From CAZFOB01 sp964520325 (GTDB lineage: Bacteria > Actinomycetota > JAICYB01): DNA of 64,000 nucleotides. The notes under the pieces are model-generated. The model was not told the origin of the DNA and did no database searches. It saw nothing but the letters and a program-made list of their open reading frames with translations. Within the stretch, counting starts at the first letter, position 1. Each line of letters opens with the position of its first letter. Both the position numbers and the translations under genes were made by a program. Positions 42,964 through 51,863 of the stretch are shown here, one piece after another. The stretch spans positions 1-64,000 of the forward strand of contig CAZFOB010000009.1 of NCBI GenBank assembly GCA_964520325.1, written 5' to 3'.

Positions 42964-43289
42964 GAGACCGCTTCGGCCGAGCTCCCGTCGCTCTGGCCGG
43001 AGCGCGCAACGGCGCGGCGCTCCTGCGGGTTGAGACCACCCCAGATCCCGTACCGCTCACCGGCGGCGATGGCGTACGCGAGGCAAGCACCGCGAACGGA
43101 GCATGAAGCGCAGACACCCTTGGCGACCGACTCGCGCTCGGTGCGGTCTCGCTTGTCGGCGATGTCGTCCGACGAGAAGAACAGCTCGGGATCGACGCCC
43201 TTGCAGGCCGCGAGCGCACGCCAGTCGTTCTCAGGCTCCGTTGCGAAGAGCCTGGCCAGTGAACTCGTCCTGTTCGTTGCTTGTGCCAT
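42960..43289 (-). CDS. WhiB-family iron-sulfur transcriptional regulator
   Basis: Counting from the GTG at 43292, the cluster cysteines are C30, C61, C64 and C70 (VCASCSVRGAC), followed by RYGIWGGLNPQERRAVAR. ATG 43289 is the better start. The N-terminal W-x4-AC (DWRALAAC) is as in WhiB1/WhmD-like members. It is coupled to the Nudix gene and divergent from the SufR-like gene. The short palindrome at 43425 lies in the region between. Confidence 0.9.
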   Translation of the reverse strand: MAQATNRTSSLARLFATEPENDWRALAACKGVDPELFFSSDDIADKRDRTERESVAKGVCASCSVRGACLAYAIAAGERYGIWGGLNPQERRAVARSGQSDGSSAEAVS

Positions 43290-43424
43290 CACTTGGTCCT
43301 TTTTGAGTCGCAGACGCTCTGGGTCGCGGACGCCTCGGTGGACAACCCTGGCCCAACCTGGCCCAAAACCTGGAGGCGTACCGGCTACATCTCAAGAATA
43401 CGATGCGTCGTCAAGTCTAGAGCC

Positions 43425-43439
43425 AATCACAGTGTGATT
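43425..43439. promoter_or_regulatory. 15-bp palindrome in the whiB/sufR-like intergenic region
   Basis: AATCACA-G-TGTGATT is an exact inverted repeat around one base, 82 bases before the regulator's ATG. It is a reasonable autoregulatory site for the winged-helix regulator or for control of the divergent whiB gene. Assignment rests on position only. Confidence 0.4.
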
Positions 43440-43506
43440 TACACCCCCGGCACGCAGGGGTAGGCTTCTTTCGAGCATGGCGAGCCCCGGGGTAGGCCCT
43501 ACGAGC

Positions 43507-44256
43507 ATGGCCGAGCAGCCGATCACCCTTCCCCGGGCCTCCGACGCCCAGGTTCTGGCCGACGAGCGCCGGAGGGCCGTCTACCTGCACGTTTCCCGCA
43601 GCTCGGCCCCCGTGACGATCAACGAGATCGCCGAGACCTTCGGGATCCACCGCAACGCCGCCAAGCACCACCTCGACCGGCTCCTCGAAGCAGGCTTGCT
43701 TCGGGCCGAGTTCCGCCGGGTGAACGGACGCCGGGGCCCTGGGGCGGGACGCCCCTCGAAGCTGTACTCGACAACAGACGCCGAAGTGTCGTTCACCGTT
43801 CCCGAGCGCCACTACGACCTGCTCGCCTCCCTGCTGCTGCGGGCATTGACGCAAGGCCAGGACCTCGAGGAGGTCGGCGCGCGCTTCGGACGCCAGCTCG
43901 CCGATGCGCATCGCGTCCAGGCGCCCGCCGCCGGCGCCGCGGATGGCGTGAGCGCGGTGCTCGACGGACTGGGTTTTCGTCCGCTCGTCGAGACCGACGC
44001 AGACGGCCATTTATGGGTCACGACCGAGAACTGTCCCTTCGGATGGGTGGCCGTCGAGGCGAGCGAAGGACAGGTCTGCCGCCTCGACCGCGCGATCATC
44101 GCCGGCGTGCTCGACGGCTACGGCTGCCCCACGAAGGACGTCAGAGCCCACGCGACCATCGCCGGCGGACAGGGAACCTGCGTCCGCGAAGTCGTCCTCC
44201 AGGGTTTGGGGCAGGGTCTTGGGCAGGGTACGGGGGATCCGCCCCCGAACGGATAG
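43507..44256 (+). CDS. SufR-like ArsR/COG2345 regulator with cysteine cluster
   Basis: The winged helix covers about residues 15-90 (TINEIAETFGIHRNAAKHHL then LLEAGLLRAEFRR). The C-terminal domain has four spaced cysteines (ENCPFG, QVCRLD, GYGCPT, GTCV), the layout by which SufR-type repressors hold an iron-sulfur cluster. No suf genes are in the window. GTG 43477 is the alternative start; ATG 43507 (MAEQPITLPR) is favoured. The end carries a short repeat (GLGQGLGQG). The protein probably senses iron-sulfur status. Confidence 0.75.
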   Translation: MAEQPITLPRASDAQVLADERRRAVYLHVSRSSAPVTINEIAETFGIHRNAAKHHLDRLLEAGLLRAEFRRVNGRRGPGAGRPSKLYSTTDAEVSFTVPERHYDLLASLLLRALTQGQDLEEVGARFGRQLADAHRVQAPAAGAADGVSAVLDGLGFRPLVETDADGHLWVTTENCPFGWVAVEASEGQVCRLDRAIIAGVLDGYGCPTKDVRAHATIAGGQGTCVREVVLQGLGQGLGQGTGDPPPNG

Positions 44257-44259
44257 GCG

Positions 44260-44676
44260 ATGGACGTCATGGGCCTGGCCAAGGCGTACCGCACTCCCCT
44301 GTGGCTTGCTGCCGTCTTCGTCGTGCTCCTCGGGGTGTTCGCGATCACGCCCGACCCGACGACGGCGTCATCGGCCGACGCAGAGCCCACAACGGAGCCG
44401 ACACCCGGCCCCCGTGAATGCGTGGTGTGTCCCATCGACCAGAGGTGCGACGCCAAGTCGGGCAAGTGCGTCTTCATCAAGCACACGCCCTTGCCGTGCG
44501 TGAAGACGGCCAAGTTCGATGACAAAGCCGGGTTCTGCCTGCCCGAAGGCGTGGCACCAGCCCCGGCTCCGTCGATCGATCCGGACGCCCGCGAGCCGGC
44601 CTTCCCCGGCGGCATCGGCGGCGACTCACGCGATCGGCAGCCGCGGCTGCCGGGATTCGGGAACTCGCGGGACTAG
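44260..44676 (+). CDS. secreted or membrane-anchored cysteine-rich protein
   Basis: A basic start is followed by one membrane segment (LWLAAVFVVLLGVFAI) and then a Thr/Pro-rich linker. A small Cys-rich unit comes next (ECVVCPIDQRCDAKSGKC, later PCVK and FCLP), then a Pro/Gly/Asp tail. Six cysteines outside the membrane could form disulfides. No family is recognised. The gene starts 3 bases after the SufR-like gene, so they are probably cotranscribed. It converges with korB. Confidence 0.5.
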   Translation: MDVMGLAKAYRTPLWLAAVFVVLLGVFAITPDPTTASSADAEPTTEPTPGPRECVVCPIDQRCDAKSGKCVFIKHTPLPCVKTAKFDDKAGFCLPEGVAPAPAPSIDPDAREPAFPGGIGGDSRDRQPRLPGFGNSRD

Positions 44677-44680
44677 AGGC

Positions 44681-45736
44681 TTACGAAACGTCCCAGGTCT
44701 CGCCGGAGCGCAACAGTGCGTGAAGATCCGGAGCCGATCGTTGCTTGGCTTGATCTATCTGCTGGGTCACGAGATCTTCGTACACCGGACGCTCGACGGC
44801 CCTGAAGATCCCCATGGGCGTCGGACCCGTCGGCGAGTGAGACAGACGGCTCAATGCGAACGCGCGCGACGCGTCGAGCGTCGTCTCGTCGTGAACGATC
44901 AGCCGCTCTTCGCCGACCTCTTCGACGTCGACGATCCGAAGCGTCCCGTCTGTTGACGCGGTCACTCCGCGGTCGCCGTCCGGCCCGAAGCGAACAGGTT
45001 TGCCGTGCTCGAGCACGATGCGGTTGGCGCGTCCGGTGCGCGCGTCGCGAACGACGTCGAACGCTCCGTCGTTGAAGATGTTGCAGTTCTGGTAGATCTC
45101 GACGAACCGCGTCCCGCGGTGGGCGGAGGCCTGACGGAGGATCTCGGTGAGGTGCTTGCGGTCGTTGTCGACGGTGCGCGCGACGAATGTGCACTCCGCA
45201 CCGATCGCGAGCGACAGCGGATTGAACGGATAGTCGGCCGAGCCGAACGGCGTCGACTTCGTGACCTTGCCGATCTCGGACGTCGGTGAGTACTGGCCCT
45301 TCGTGAGCCCGTAGATCTGGTTGTTGAACATGAGGATCGTCATGTTCACGTTGCGGCGCATCGCGTGGATGAGGTGGTTGCCGCCTATCGAAAGTGCATC
45401 GCCGTCACCGGTCACGACCCAGACGCTCAAGTCGGGACGTGCCACCGAGAGTCCACTCGCGATCGCGGGTGCGCGTCCATGGATCGAATGGAACCCGTAG
45501 GTTTCCATGTAATAAGGGAAGCGTGCCGCGCAGCCGATCCCCGAGATGAAAACGATGTTCTCCCGTGCGATGTGCAGCTCCGGCATGAAGCTCTGGACGG
45601 TTGCGAGGATGGCGTAGTCGCCACAACCCGGACACCACCGGACGTCCTGGTCGGACTCAAAGTGCTTCTTGGTCAGCTCGACGTGCACACCCTCGGAACC
45701 GTTCCCGTTATGGCCGTTGCCGTTGACTTGGGTCAT
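44681..45736 (-). CDS. korB: 2-oxoglutarate:ferredoxin oxidoreductase, beta subunit
   Basis: RWCPGCGDYAILATVQSFMP supplies the cluster-ligand cysteines. VTGDGDALSIGGNHLIHAMR is the thiamine-diphosphate/magnesium motif, continued by NVNMTILMFNNQIYGLTKGQ. With KorA it oxidatively decarboxylates 2-oxoglutarate to succinyl-CoA, reducing ferredoxin, and replaces the lipoate-type dehydrogenase of the TCA cycle in many actinobacteria. ATG 45736 overlaps the korA stop by four bases. Complete at 351 aa. Confidence 0.94.
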   Translation of the reverse strand: MTQVNGNGHNGNGSEGVHVELTKKHFESDQDVRWCPGCGDYAILATVQSFMPELHIARENIVFISGIGCAARFPYYMETYGFHSIHGRAPAIASGLSVARPDLSVWVVTGDGDALSIGGNHLIHAMRRNVNMTILMFNNQIYGLTKGQYSPTSEIGKVTKSTPFGSADYPFNPLSLAIGAECTFVARTVDNDRKHLTEILRQASAHRGTRFVEIYQNCNIFNDGAFDVVRDARTGRANRIVLEHGKPVRFGPDGDRGVTASTDGTLRIVDVEEVGEERLIVHDETTLDASRAFALSRLSHSPTGPTPMGIFRAVERPVYEDLVTQQIDQAKQRSAPDLHALLRSGETWDVS

Positions 45737-47610
45737 GACACTTCCTCTACAGCCGCGCTGAACGCTGCTTCCAGCTCGTGAGCCTTGAACGGCTGTCCGG
45801 CGACCTTGTTCACGCCACGGGCGTCTACAAGGAACTCGGCACGGATGAGCTTCAGCAACTGACCCAGGTTGTGCTCGGGGATCACGACCCTGTCGTAGCT
45901 CCGCACGATCTCGCCGAGGTTGGCCGGGAAGGGGTTCAGGTGGCGCAGGTGTGCGTGCGCAACCGATGTGCCCTTATTCCGGAGTCTGCGGCACGCCGCT
46001 TTGATCGGGCCGAACGTCGAGCCCCAGCCGAGCACGAGCACCCTCGCGTCGCCGTTGGGATCATCGACCTCAAGCGCTGGGATGTCTTTGGCGATGCCGG
46101 CGATCTTCTCGGCGCGAAGCAGCGTCATCCGTTGGTGGTTCTCGGGGCTGTACTCGATGTCGCCCTTGCCGTCCGACTTCTCGATGCCGCCGATGCGGTG
46201 CTCGAGGCCGGGTGTACCCGGGATCGCCCATGGACGCGCAAGCGTTACCGGGTCGCGGACGAACGGCCAGAACTCCCCTTTCCCATCCGGCCCACCTGGC
46301 GCATTCGGTTCGGTCGCGAACGCGAAGTCCTTCGACAGATCCGGGAGGGTGTCGACGTCCGGCAGCCTCCATGGCTCCGAGCCGGTGGCGAGGAAGGCGT
46401 CGGACAGCAAGATGACCGGCGTGCGGTATTTCAGCGCGATCCGCGCCGCCTCGAGCACCATGTCGAAGCAATCGGCCGGCGTCGACGGAGCGACGATCGC
46501 CAGCGGCGATTCGCCGTGGCGTCCGAACATCGCATGCAGCAGGTCGCCCTGCTCGGTCTTGGTCGGCATGCCGGTCGAAGGGCCGGCACGCTGGATGTCG
46601 AGGACGATGAGGGGCAGTTCGACCGAGATCGCAAGGCCGAGCGTCTCCGACTTGAGATCAAGGCCCGGACCCGACGTGACTGTCACGCCGAGCGACCCGG
46701 CGAACGACGCGCCGAGTGCCGCCGCGGCCGAGGAGATCTCGTCCTCGCACTGCATCGTCTTGATGCCGAACGATTTGTGTTGCGCCAGTTCGTGCAGGAC
46801 GTCGGAAGCGGGCGTGATGGGATACCCGGCGAGCAACAGCTGCAACTTCGACTGCACGCTCGCCGCGACGAGCCCCAGCGTGATCGCGCCGTTGCCGGTG
46901 ATGTTGCGGTACGTGCCGGGCTCGAGAGTCGCAGGTTTGACCACGAAGCTCTGCGAGAAGATCTCCGTCGTCTCACCGAAGGCAAAGCCCGTGCGGAACG
47001 CGCGAAGGTTCGCGTCTGCGACCTCCGGCTTGTTGCTGAACTTCGCGGTGATCCACTCTTCGCTCCCACCGATAGGACGCGAGAACATCCACGAAAGGAG
47101 GCCGAGCGCGAACATGTTCTTCGAGCGGAGCATGTCCTTCTGCGTCAGACCCTTGATGCCGGCGAGCGCCCCGAGCGTCAGCTTGTTCAGCGGGATCTTG
47201 AAGACTTCGTACCCATCGATCGTGCCGTCGGTGAGGGGATTGCTCGCGTACCCGGCCTTGGCGAGATTGCGCTCTTCGAAGGCATCCTCGTTGACGATCA
47301 GCGTGCCGCCCTTGAGGAGGTCGCCGAGATTCGTCTTGAGGGCGGCCGGGTTCATCGCGACGAGGACGTTCGGTGCGTCGCCCGGAGTGAGGATGTCGTG
47401 GTCGGCGAAATGCAGCTGAAAACCGGACACTCCGGCCAGCGATCCGGCCGGAGCACGGATCTCGGCCGGGAAGTCGGGCAGAGTCGCGAGGTCGTTTCCT
47501 AGAACAGCGGTGGCGGTGGTGAACCGGTCGCCGGTGACCTGCATCCCGTCACCCGAGTCACCCGCGAAGCGGATGACGACCTGGTCGATCTCATGAACCG
47601 TCTTCACCAT
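45733..47610 (-). CDS. korA: 2-oxoglutarate:ferredoxin oxidoreductase, fused gamma-alpha subunit
   Basis: The N-terminal gamma domain starts VVIRFAGDSGDGMQVTGDRF. The alpha domain starts near residue 200 with GNGAITLGLVAASVQSKLQL and GYPITPASDVLHELAQHKSF. The domain-II region RVLVLGWGSTFGPIKAACRR follows. ATG 47610 (MVKTVHEIDQ) is used; an upstream extension has no conservation. It pairs with korB immediately downstream. Divergent from hsp20, with an 80-base region between. Confidence 0.94.
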   Translation of the reverse strand: MVKTVHEIDQVVIRFAGDSGDGMQVTGDRFTTATAVLGNDLATLPDFPAEIRAPAGSLAGVSGFQLHFADHDILTPGDAPNVLVAMNPAALKTNLGDLLKGGTLIVNEDAFEERNLAKAGYASNPLTDGTIDGYEVFKIPLNKLTLGALAGIKGLTQKDMLRSKNMFALGLLSWMFSRPIGGSEEWITAKFSNKPEVADANLRAFRTGFAFGETTEIFSQSFVVKPATLEPGTYRNITGNGAITLGLVAASVQSKLQLLLAGYPITPASDVLHELAQHKSFGIKTMQCEDEISSAAAALGASFAGSLGVTVTSGPGLDLKSETLGLAISVELPLIVLDIQRAGPSTGMPTKTEQGDLLHAMFGRHGESPLAIVAPSTPADCFDMVLEAARIALKYRTPVILLSDAFLATGSEPWRLPDVDTLPDLSKDFAFATEPNAPGGPDGKGEFWPFVRDPVTLARPWAIPGTPGLEHRIGGIEKSDGKGDIEYSPENHQRMTLLRAEKIAGIAKDIPALEVDDPNGDARVLVLGWGSTFGPIKAACRRLRNKGTSVAHAHLRHLNPFPANLGEIVRSYDRVVIPEHNLGQLLKLIRAEFLVDARGVNKVAGQPFKAHELEAAFSAAVEEVS

Positions 47611-47690
47611 CGAACCATCCCATCGAAACCGTGCCCACACGAAAACGGCGCGGAACCCCGTTGCCCCGGCCGCACCCAAGTATATTCAGG

Positions 47691-48113
47691 ATGATGCCGC
47701 GCGAGGGTCTCTACGTTGTGATGGACGATCTCGTTGAGCGACTCCTGCGCCGTCCGAGCCCGGCTGCGTATCAGCGCGCATGGGCTCCGCGCATGGACAT
47801 CTACGAATCCGAAGCCGAGTTCGTGATGGTTGTTGAACTTGCGGGTATCGAGCCAAGCGACGTGACCATCGAGATCGAAGGCGAGCACGTGGCGATCACC
47901 GGACGACGGATGCCGAGCGTCTGCCCGCAAGGAGCAGAGATCCTCCAGCTCGAGGTCCCGTTCGGGGAGTTCGAGCGGAGCATCGTCCTGCCCACACCCG
48001 TGGACGCGGGCAGCGCAACGGCAGCATTCACCGACGGGATGCTCAGAGTCACCCTGCCGAAGGTTCGGCGCGCTCCGATGCGCGTTCACGTAGGCATCTT
48101 TCGGGCCGAGTGA
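47691..48113 (+). CDS. small heat shock protein (Hsp20/alpha-crystallin)
   Basis: The alpha-crystallin domain begins PRMDIYESEAEFVMVVELAG. It has the family's DVTIEIEGEHVAITGRR and ends with the AAFTDGMLRVTLPK strand (A-x-x-x-n-G-v-L pattern). An ATP-independent holdase for unfolding proteins. ATG 47691 or 47694 starts it. The stop overlaps the lon start (GTGA), so holdase and protease are made together, a sensible protein-quality operon. Confidence 0.91.
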   Translation: MMPREGLYVVMDDLVERLLRRPSPAAYQRAWAPRMDIYESEAEFVMVVELAGIEPSDVTIEIEGEHVAITGRRMPSVCPQGAEILQLEVPFGEFERSIVLPTPVDAGSATAAFTDGMLRVTLPKVRRAPMRVHVGIFRAE

Positions 48114-50620
48114 GCGACAAGCCTTCGGGTTCTCGGGCGGGTTCTCGGGCGGGTCCTCGGGTCGTCGATAAGCGCGGCGCTCCCGCGGCTTCAGAGCCCA
48201 CCTATCCGGACATCGTCCCTGTCCTTCCGTTACGGGACTCCGTCCTCTTTCCCAACCTCGCGCTGCCCGTCCTCATCGGCCGCGAGAAGTCGGTCCAGCT
48301 GGTCGATCATGTCGTGGCCGGCGACCGGCTGCTCGGCACAGTCACGATGCGCGACGGAAACCTCGAGGAGGAGCCGGGTCCGGACGACGTGCACGGAACC
48401 GGCTCGCTCGGGCGCGTCGCGGAGCTGATGCGTCTGCCCCAGGGCGGGATGCAGGTCGCGCTCCAGGGCCTGGTGCGCGTTCGGTTCGTCGAATGGGTCG
48501 CGACCGAGCCGTTCCTGCAAGCGCGGATCGAGGTGGTCCACGATCTCGAGGCGAACCGCGACGCGCAGGCGCGGATGCGCACGGTCCTGCGGCTATTCGG
48601 TGAGGTTGCGCAACTCGCGCCGTACATCCCGGCGCCGTTCGCCGTCGCGGCGATGAACATCAGCGATCCCGGCGATCTGGCGGACTTCCTCGGCGCGAAC
48701 CTCAACCTCGGTGTGCCGGTCAAACAAGGCCTTCTGGAAGAGCTCGACGTCGGCGCGAGGCTGACCGTCATCGAGGAGCATCTGGCGACCGAGCTCGAGC
48801 TGCTGCGTATCTCGACGCAGGCACAACAGGAGATGAGCGCCGAGATGCGCAGTGTGCAGCGAGAGCAGTTCCTGCGGCGGCAGCTCGACGTGATCCGCAA
48901 AGAGCTCGGAGACGGAGAGGGTGAGGAGCTGGCCGAGCTTCGAGCTCGGATCGTTGCCGCGAAGATGCCGGAAGAAGTCAACACGACGGCTGAGCGTGAG
49001 ATCCAACGCCTCGAACGCATCTCGCCACAGTCACCTGAGTGGTCGGTGGCTCGCGGCTATCTCCAGTGGCTCATCGACATGCCGTGGAACGCCGAGACCG
49101 ACGACAACGACGACCTGGCGCACGCGCGCAAGATCCTCGACCAGGATCATTACGGGCTCGAGAAGATCAAGGACCGCATCATCGAGTACCTCGCGGTCCA
49201 GAAGCTGCACCCGGACGGACGCAGCCCGATCGTGTGCTTCGTTGGTCCGCCCGGAGTCGGGAAGACCTCGCTCGGTCAATCGATCGCCAAAGCCCTCGGA
49301 CGGAAGTTCATCAGGATGTCGCTCGGGGGCGTTCGCGACGAAGCCGAGATCCGTGGACACCGCCGAACGTACATCGGCGCATTGCCCGGACGCATCGTTC
49401 AGGGCCTGCGCAAAGCAGGGTCGCGCAACCCGGTGATGATGCTCGACGAGATCGACAAGCTGGGGATGGATTACCGAGGAGATCCGTCGTCCGCGTTGCT
49501 CGAAGTGCTCGACCCCGAGCAGAACAACTCCTTCTCCGATCACTATCTCGAAGTGCCGGTCGACCTGTCGCAGGTGCTCTTCATCTGCACGGCGAACATC
49601 CTGGACACCGTCCCCGGCCCCCTGCGCGACCGCATGGAGATCCTCGAGCTCCGCGGCTACACCGAGCCCGAGAAGGTCGCGATCGCCAAGCAGTACCTCG
49701 TGGGCAAGCAGCTCAAGGAGAACGGACTCACAACCAAGAGGGCAGCACTCGCGATCGACGCGCTCAGACGGATCATCCGCGAGTACACCTACGAAGCCGG
49801 CGTCCGCAATCTCGAGCGCGAGATCGGGAGCGTCTTCCGAAAGATCGCAACGAAGGTCGCTACCGGTGCGCTCAAGAAGAAGATCACCGTGGCGGCCAAG
49901 GACATCGAGAACTACCTCGGCCCTCCGAAGGTCCGGCGCGACGTGCTCGAACGCTTGGACGAGATCGGCGTATCCACCGGACTCGCGTGGACGCCGGTGG
50001 GCGGGGACGTTCTCTTCGTCGAAGCGATGCTCGTCGAGGGCAAGAGCCGTCTCTCGCTCACGGGACAGCTCGGCGACGTGATGCGTGAGTCGGCACAGGC
50101 GGCTCTGACCTATGCCCGTTCGCGCACACAGACGCTCGGTCTGGCCCCCGATTGGTACGAGACGCACGATCTGCACATCCATGTGCCGGCCGGTGCCATA
50201 CCGAAGGACGGACCATCCGCGGGCGTCGCGATGGCGACCGCGGTGATCTCGGCCGCCACGCGCATCCCGGTGCGCAAGACGACTGCGATGACCGGTGAGA
50301 TCACCTTGCGGGGCAAGGTGCTTCCGGTCGGCGGCATCAAAGAAAAGGTCATCGCCGCGCATCGCGTCGGCTGCAAGACGGTCGTTATGCCGCTCGACAA
50401 CAAGCGCGACCTCGAAGAGGTGCCGGACTTCGTCCGCAAGGAGCTCAAGTTCGTCTTCGCGGAACACGTCGACGAGGTTCTGCGCGAAGCGCTCACCAAA
50501 CCCATCCGCGCCTTACGTTCGGCGCCGGTTGTGTCGCCGGCCGGAACGTCCCGGATGCAGGATCGCGCTTCGGCGCGCCCCCAGAAGGATCGCGCTTCGG
50601 CGCGCCCGCGCGGCTCCTGA
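48110..50620 (+). CDS. lon: ATP-dependent Lon protease
   Basis: The N-terminal substrate domain starts DIVPVLPLRDSVLFPNLALP. The AAA module has CFVGPPGVGKTSLGQSIAKA and MMLDEIDKLGMD. The peptidase has the Ser-Lys dyad S703 (KDGPSAGVAMATA) and K746 (GGIKEKVIAAH), 43 residues apart as in other Lons. GTG 48110 overlaps hsp20. Both ends are unusual: the N-terminus has a GSRAGSRAGPR repeat and the C-terminus a duplicated DRASARP, making it 836 aa. It degrades damaged and regulatory proteins. Confidence 0.96.
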   Translation: MSDKPSGSRAGSRAGPRVVDKRGAPAASEPTYPDIVPVLPLRDSVLFPNLALPVLIGREKSVQLVDHVVAGDRLLGTVTMRDGNLEEEPGPDDVHGTGSLGRVAELMRLPQGGMQVALQGLVRVRFVEWVATEPFLQARIEVVHDLEANRDAQARMRTVLRLFGEVAQLAPYIPAPFAVAAMNISDPGDLADFLGANLNLGVPVKQGLLEELDVGARLTVIEEHLATELELLRISTQAQQEMSAEMRSVQREQFLRRQLDVIRKELGDGEGEELAELRARIVAAKMPEEVNTTAEREIQRLERISPQSPEWSVARGYLQWLIDMPWNAETDDNDDLAHARKILDQDHYGLEKIKDRIIEYLAVQKLHPDGRSPIVCFVGPPGVGKTSLGQSIAKALGRKFIRMSLGGVRDEAEIRGHRRTYIGALPGRIVQGLRKAGSRNPVMMLDEIDKLGMDYRGDPSSALLEVLDPEQNNSFSDHYLEVPVDLSQVLFICTANILDTVPGPLRDRMEILELRGYTEPEKVAIAKQYLVGKQLKENGLTTKRAALAIDALRRIIREYTYEAGVRNLEREIGSVFRKIATKVATGALKKKITVAAKDIENYLGPPKVRRDVLERLDEIGVSTGLAWTPVGGDVLFVEAMLVEGKSRLSLTGQLGDVMRESAQAALTYARSRTQTLGLAPDWYETHDLHIHVPAGAIPKDGPSAGVAMATAVISAATRIPVRKTTAMTGEITLRGKVLPVGGIKEKVIAAHRVGCKTVVMPLDNKRDLEEVPDFVRKELKFVFAEHVDEVLREALTKPIRALRSAPVVSPAGTSRMQDRASARPQKDRASARPRGS

Positions 50621-50639
50621 CGCTGGCACACTAGCCCCC

Positions 50640-51863
50640 ATGTCCGTTCAGACGAAGAACCGCGCGCGGCGTCCCGGCCTGTTCCTCGAGGTGGGACGCA
50701 ATCTCAGACGCCGCAAGCTTCGGAGTTTCCTCACCCTCTCGGGCATCGCGCTGGGGGCCTTCGCGCTCACCGTCATGGGGTCACTCGCCGAGAACTTTCA
50801 GAACCAGATCGGCTCCCTCCAGGAATTCCTCGAACAGCAGGTGCTCGTGCGGCCCATCGGGTCGGAGATCTTCTTCTCCGCCGGCCATCTTCCGATCTCG
50901 ATGGTCGACGAGCTCGAAGCGATCGACGGCGTGAAGGTCGCCGTTCCCGATCTCACCACGGAGTTCAGTGAAGACGACGCACAGAGCTTCGGACCGCCCA
51001 AACAGATCGACGGGGTCGATATCGCCAGGGCGATCGGATCGCCCTTCGACGACCTCGAGCTCTCGCAGGGCCGGAAGCTTCGTCCCGGTGAGCGGTGGAA
51101 GATCGTGCTCGGGTCGACGCTTGCGATCGACGTCGGCGAGTCGGAGAAGCTCGGGCGCCCCGCACGAGCCGGCGACCGGGCGACGATCCGTAAGCACGAA
51201 TTCGAGATCGTGGGCATAGGGAAAGCGACCGGAACGCCCGTCGATCAGTTCGCCGTAGCCTCGATCGAGGACACTCGCGTCATCGCGAAGGAAGCGGATC
51301 CGTTCCTCGATGCGTCGAAGGTGACCGGCGAGTTCCAGGTGTATCCGGACGACGGCGTCGACCCGAACGAGCTCGCAAAGGAGGTCGAGCGCGTCGTCGG
51401 TGAACGCGCGAAGGTCTTCCCGCCGCAGGCGTCCTCGGAGCAGATCCAACAGCAGACCGCGATCTTCAGCGCGATCATCCTCGGCTCGGCCCTCGTTGCG
51501 CTGCTCGTCGGCGGCGTGTCGATCATCAACACGATGATCTTCTCGGTGACCGAGCGCACTCGGGAGATCGGGATCAAGAAGGCGATCGGCGCGTCGTCGC
51601 GCGACATCCTCCGCGAGTTCCTCTCCGAGTCGGCGATCCTGTCGTTTTCGGGAGGGATCCTCGGCGGGGTCATGGGTTACTTGTTCACGCTCGCGATCAA
51701 CACCTCAACGAAGGACACCGGCGTGATCGCGTTCACCGTCACGCCGCGCCTCGCGATCTTCGTGTTCATCCTGTCGCTCGTCATCGGCGCCGGGGCGGGA
51801 CTGCTCCCAGCTCGCCGCGCAGCGAAGATCGATCCCGTTCGCGCACTCCGGACGCTGGGATGA
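50640..51863 (+). CDS. ABC transporter permease, MacB/FtsX type
   Basis: An N-terminal membrane helix (LRSFLTLSGIALGAFALTVM) is followed by a large exported MacB-type domain (about residues 45-270). Three C-terminal helices come last, with the FtsX-family motif TERTREIGIKKAIGASSRDI. Transporters of this kind do not import; they use ATP to act on lipoproteins, peptides or drugs across the envelope. The ATPase gene overlaps by four bases (ATGA). The substrate is unknown. Confidence 0.9.
   Translation: MSVQTKNRARRPGLFLEVGRNLRRRKLRSFLTLSGIALGAFALTVMGSLAENFQNQIGSLQEFLEQQVLVRPIGSEIFFSAGHLPISMVDELEAIDGVKVAVPDLTTEFSEDDAQSFGPPKQIDGVDIARAIGSPFDDLELSQGRKLRPGERWKIVLGSTLAIDVGESEKLGRPARAGDRATIRKHEFEIVGIGKATGTPVDQFAVASIEDTRVIAKEADPFLDASKVTGEFQVYPDDGVDPNELAKEVERVVGERAKVFPPQASSEQIQQQTAIFSAIILGSALVALLVGGVSIINTMIFSVTERTREIGIKKAIGASSRDILREFLSESAILSFSGGILGGVMGYLFTLAINTSTKDTGVIAFTVTPRLAIFVFILSLVIGAGAGLLPARRAAKIDPVRALRTLG

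Noticed and set aside
45778..47502. 574-codon plus-strand frame opposite korA
   Set aside because: Low-complexity charged sequence, no motif; korA on the other strand is fully conserved.
48123..48160. Short tandem repeats at the start of lon as a regulatory or CRISPR-like array
   Set aside because: Only about three 12-bp units encoding GSRAG; in-frame low-complexity coding sequence.
49031..50467. 478-codon minus-strand frame opposite lon
   Set aside because: Shadow of the Lon AAA/peptidase region; Lon motifs are continuous on the plus strand.
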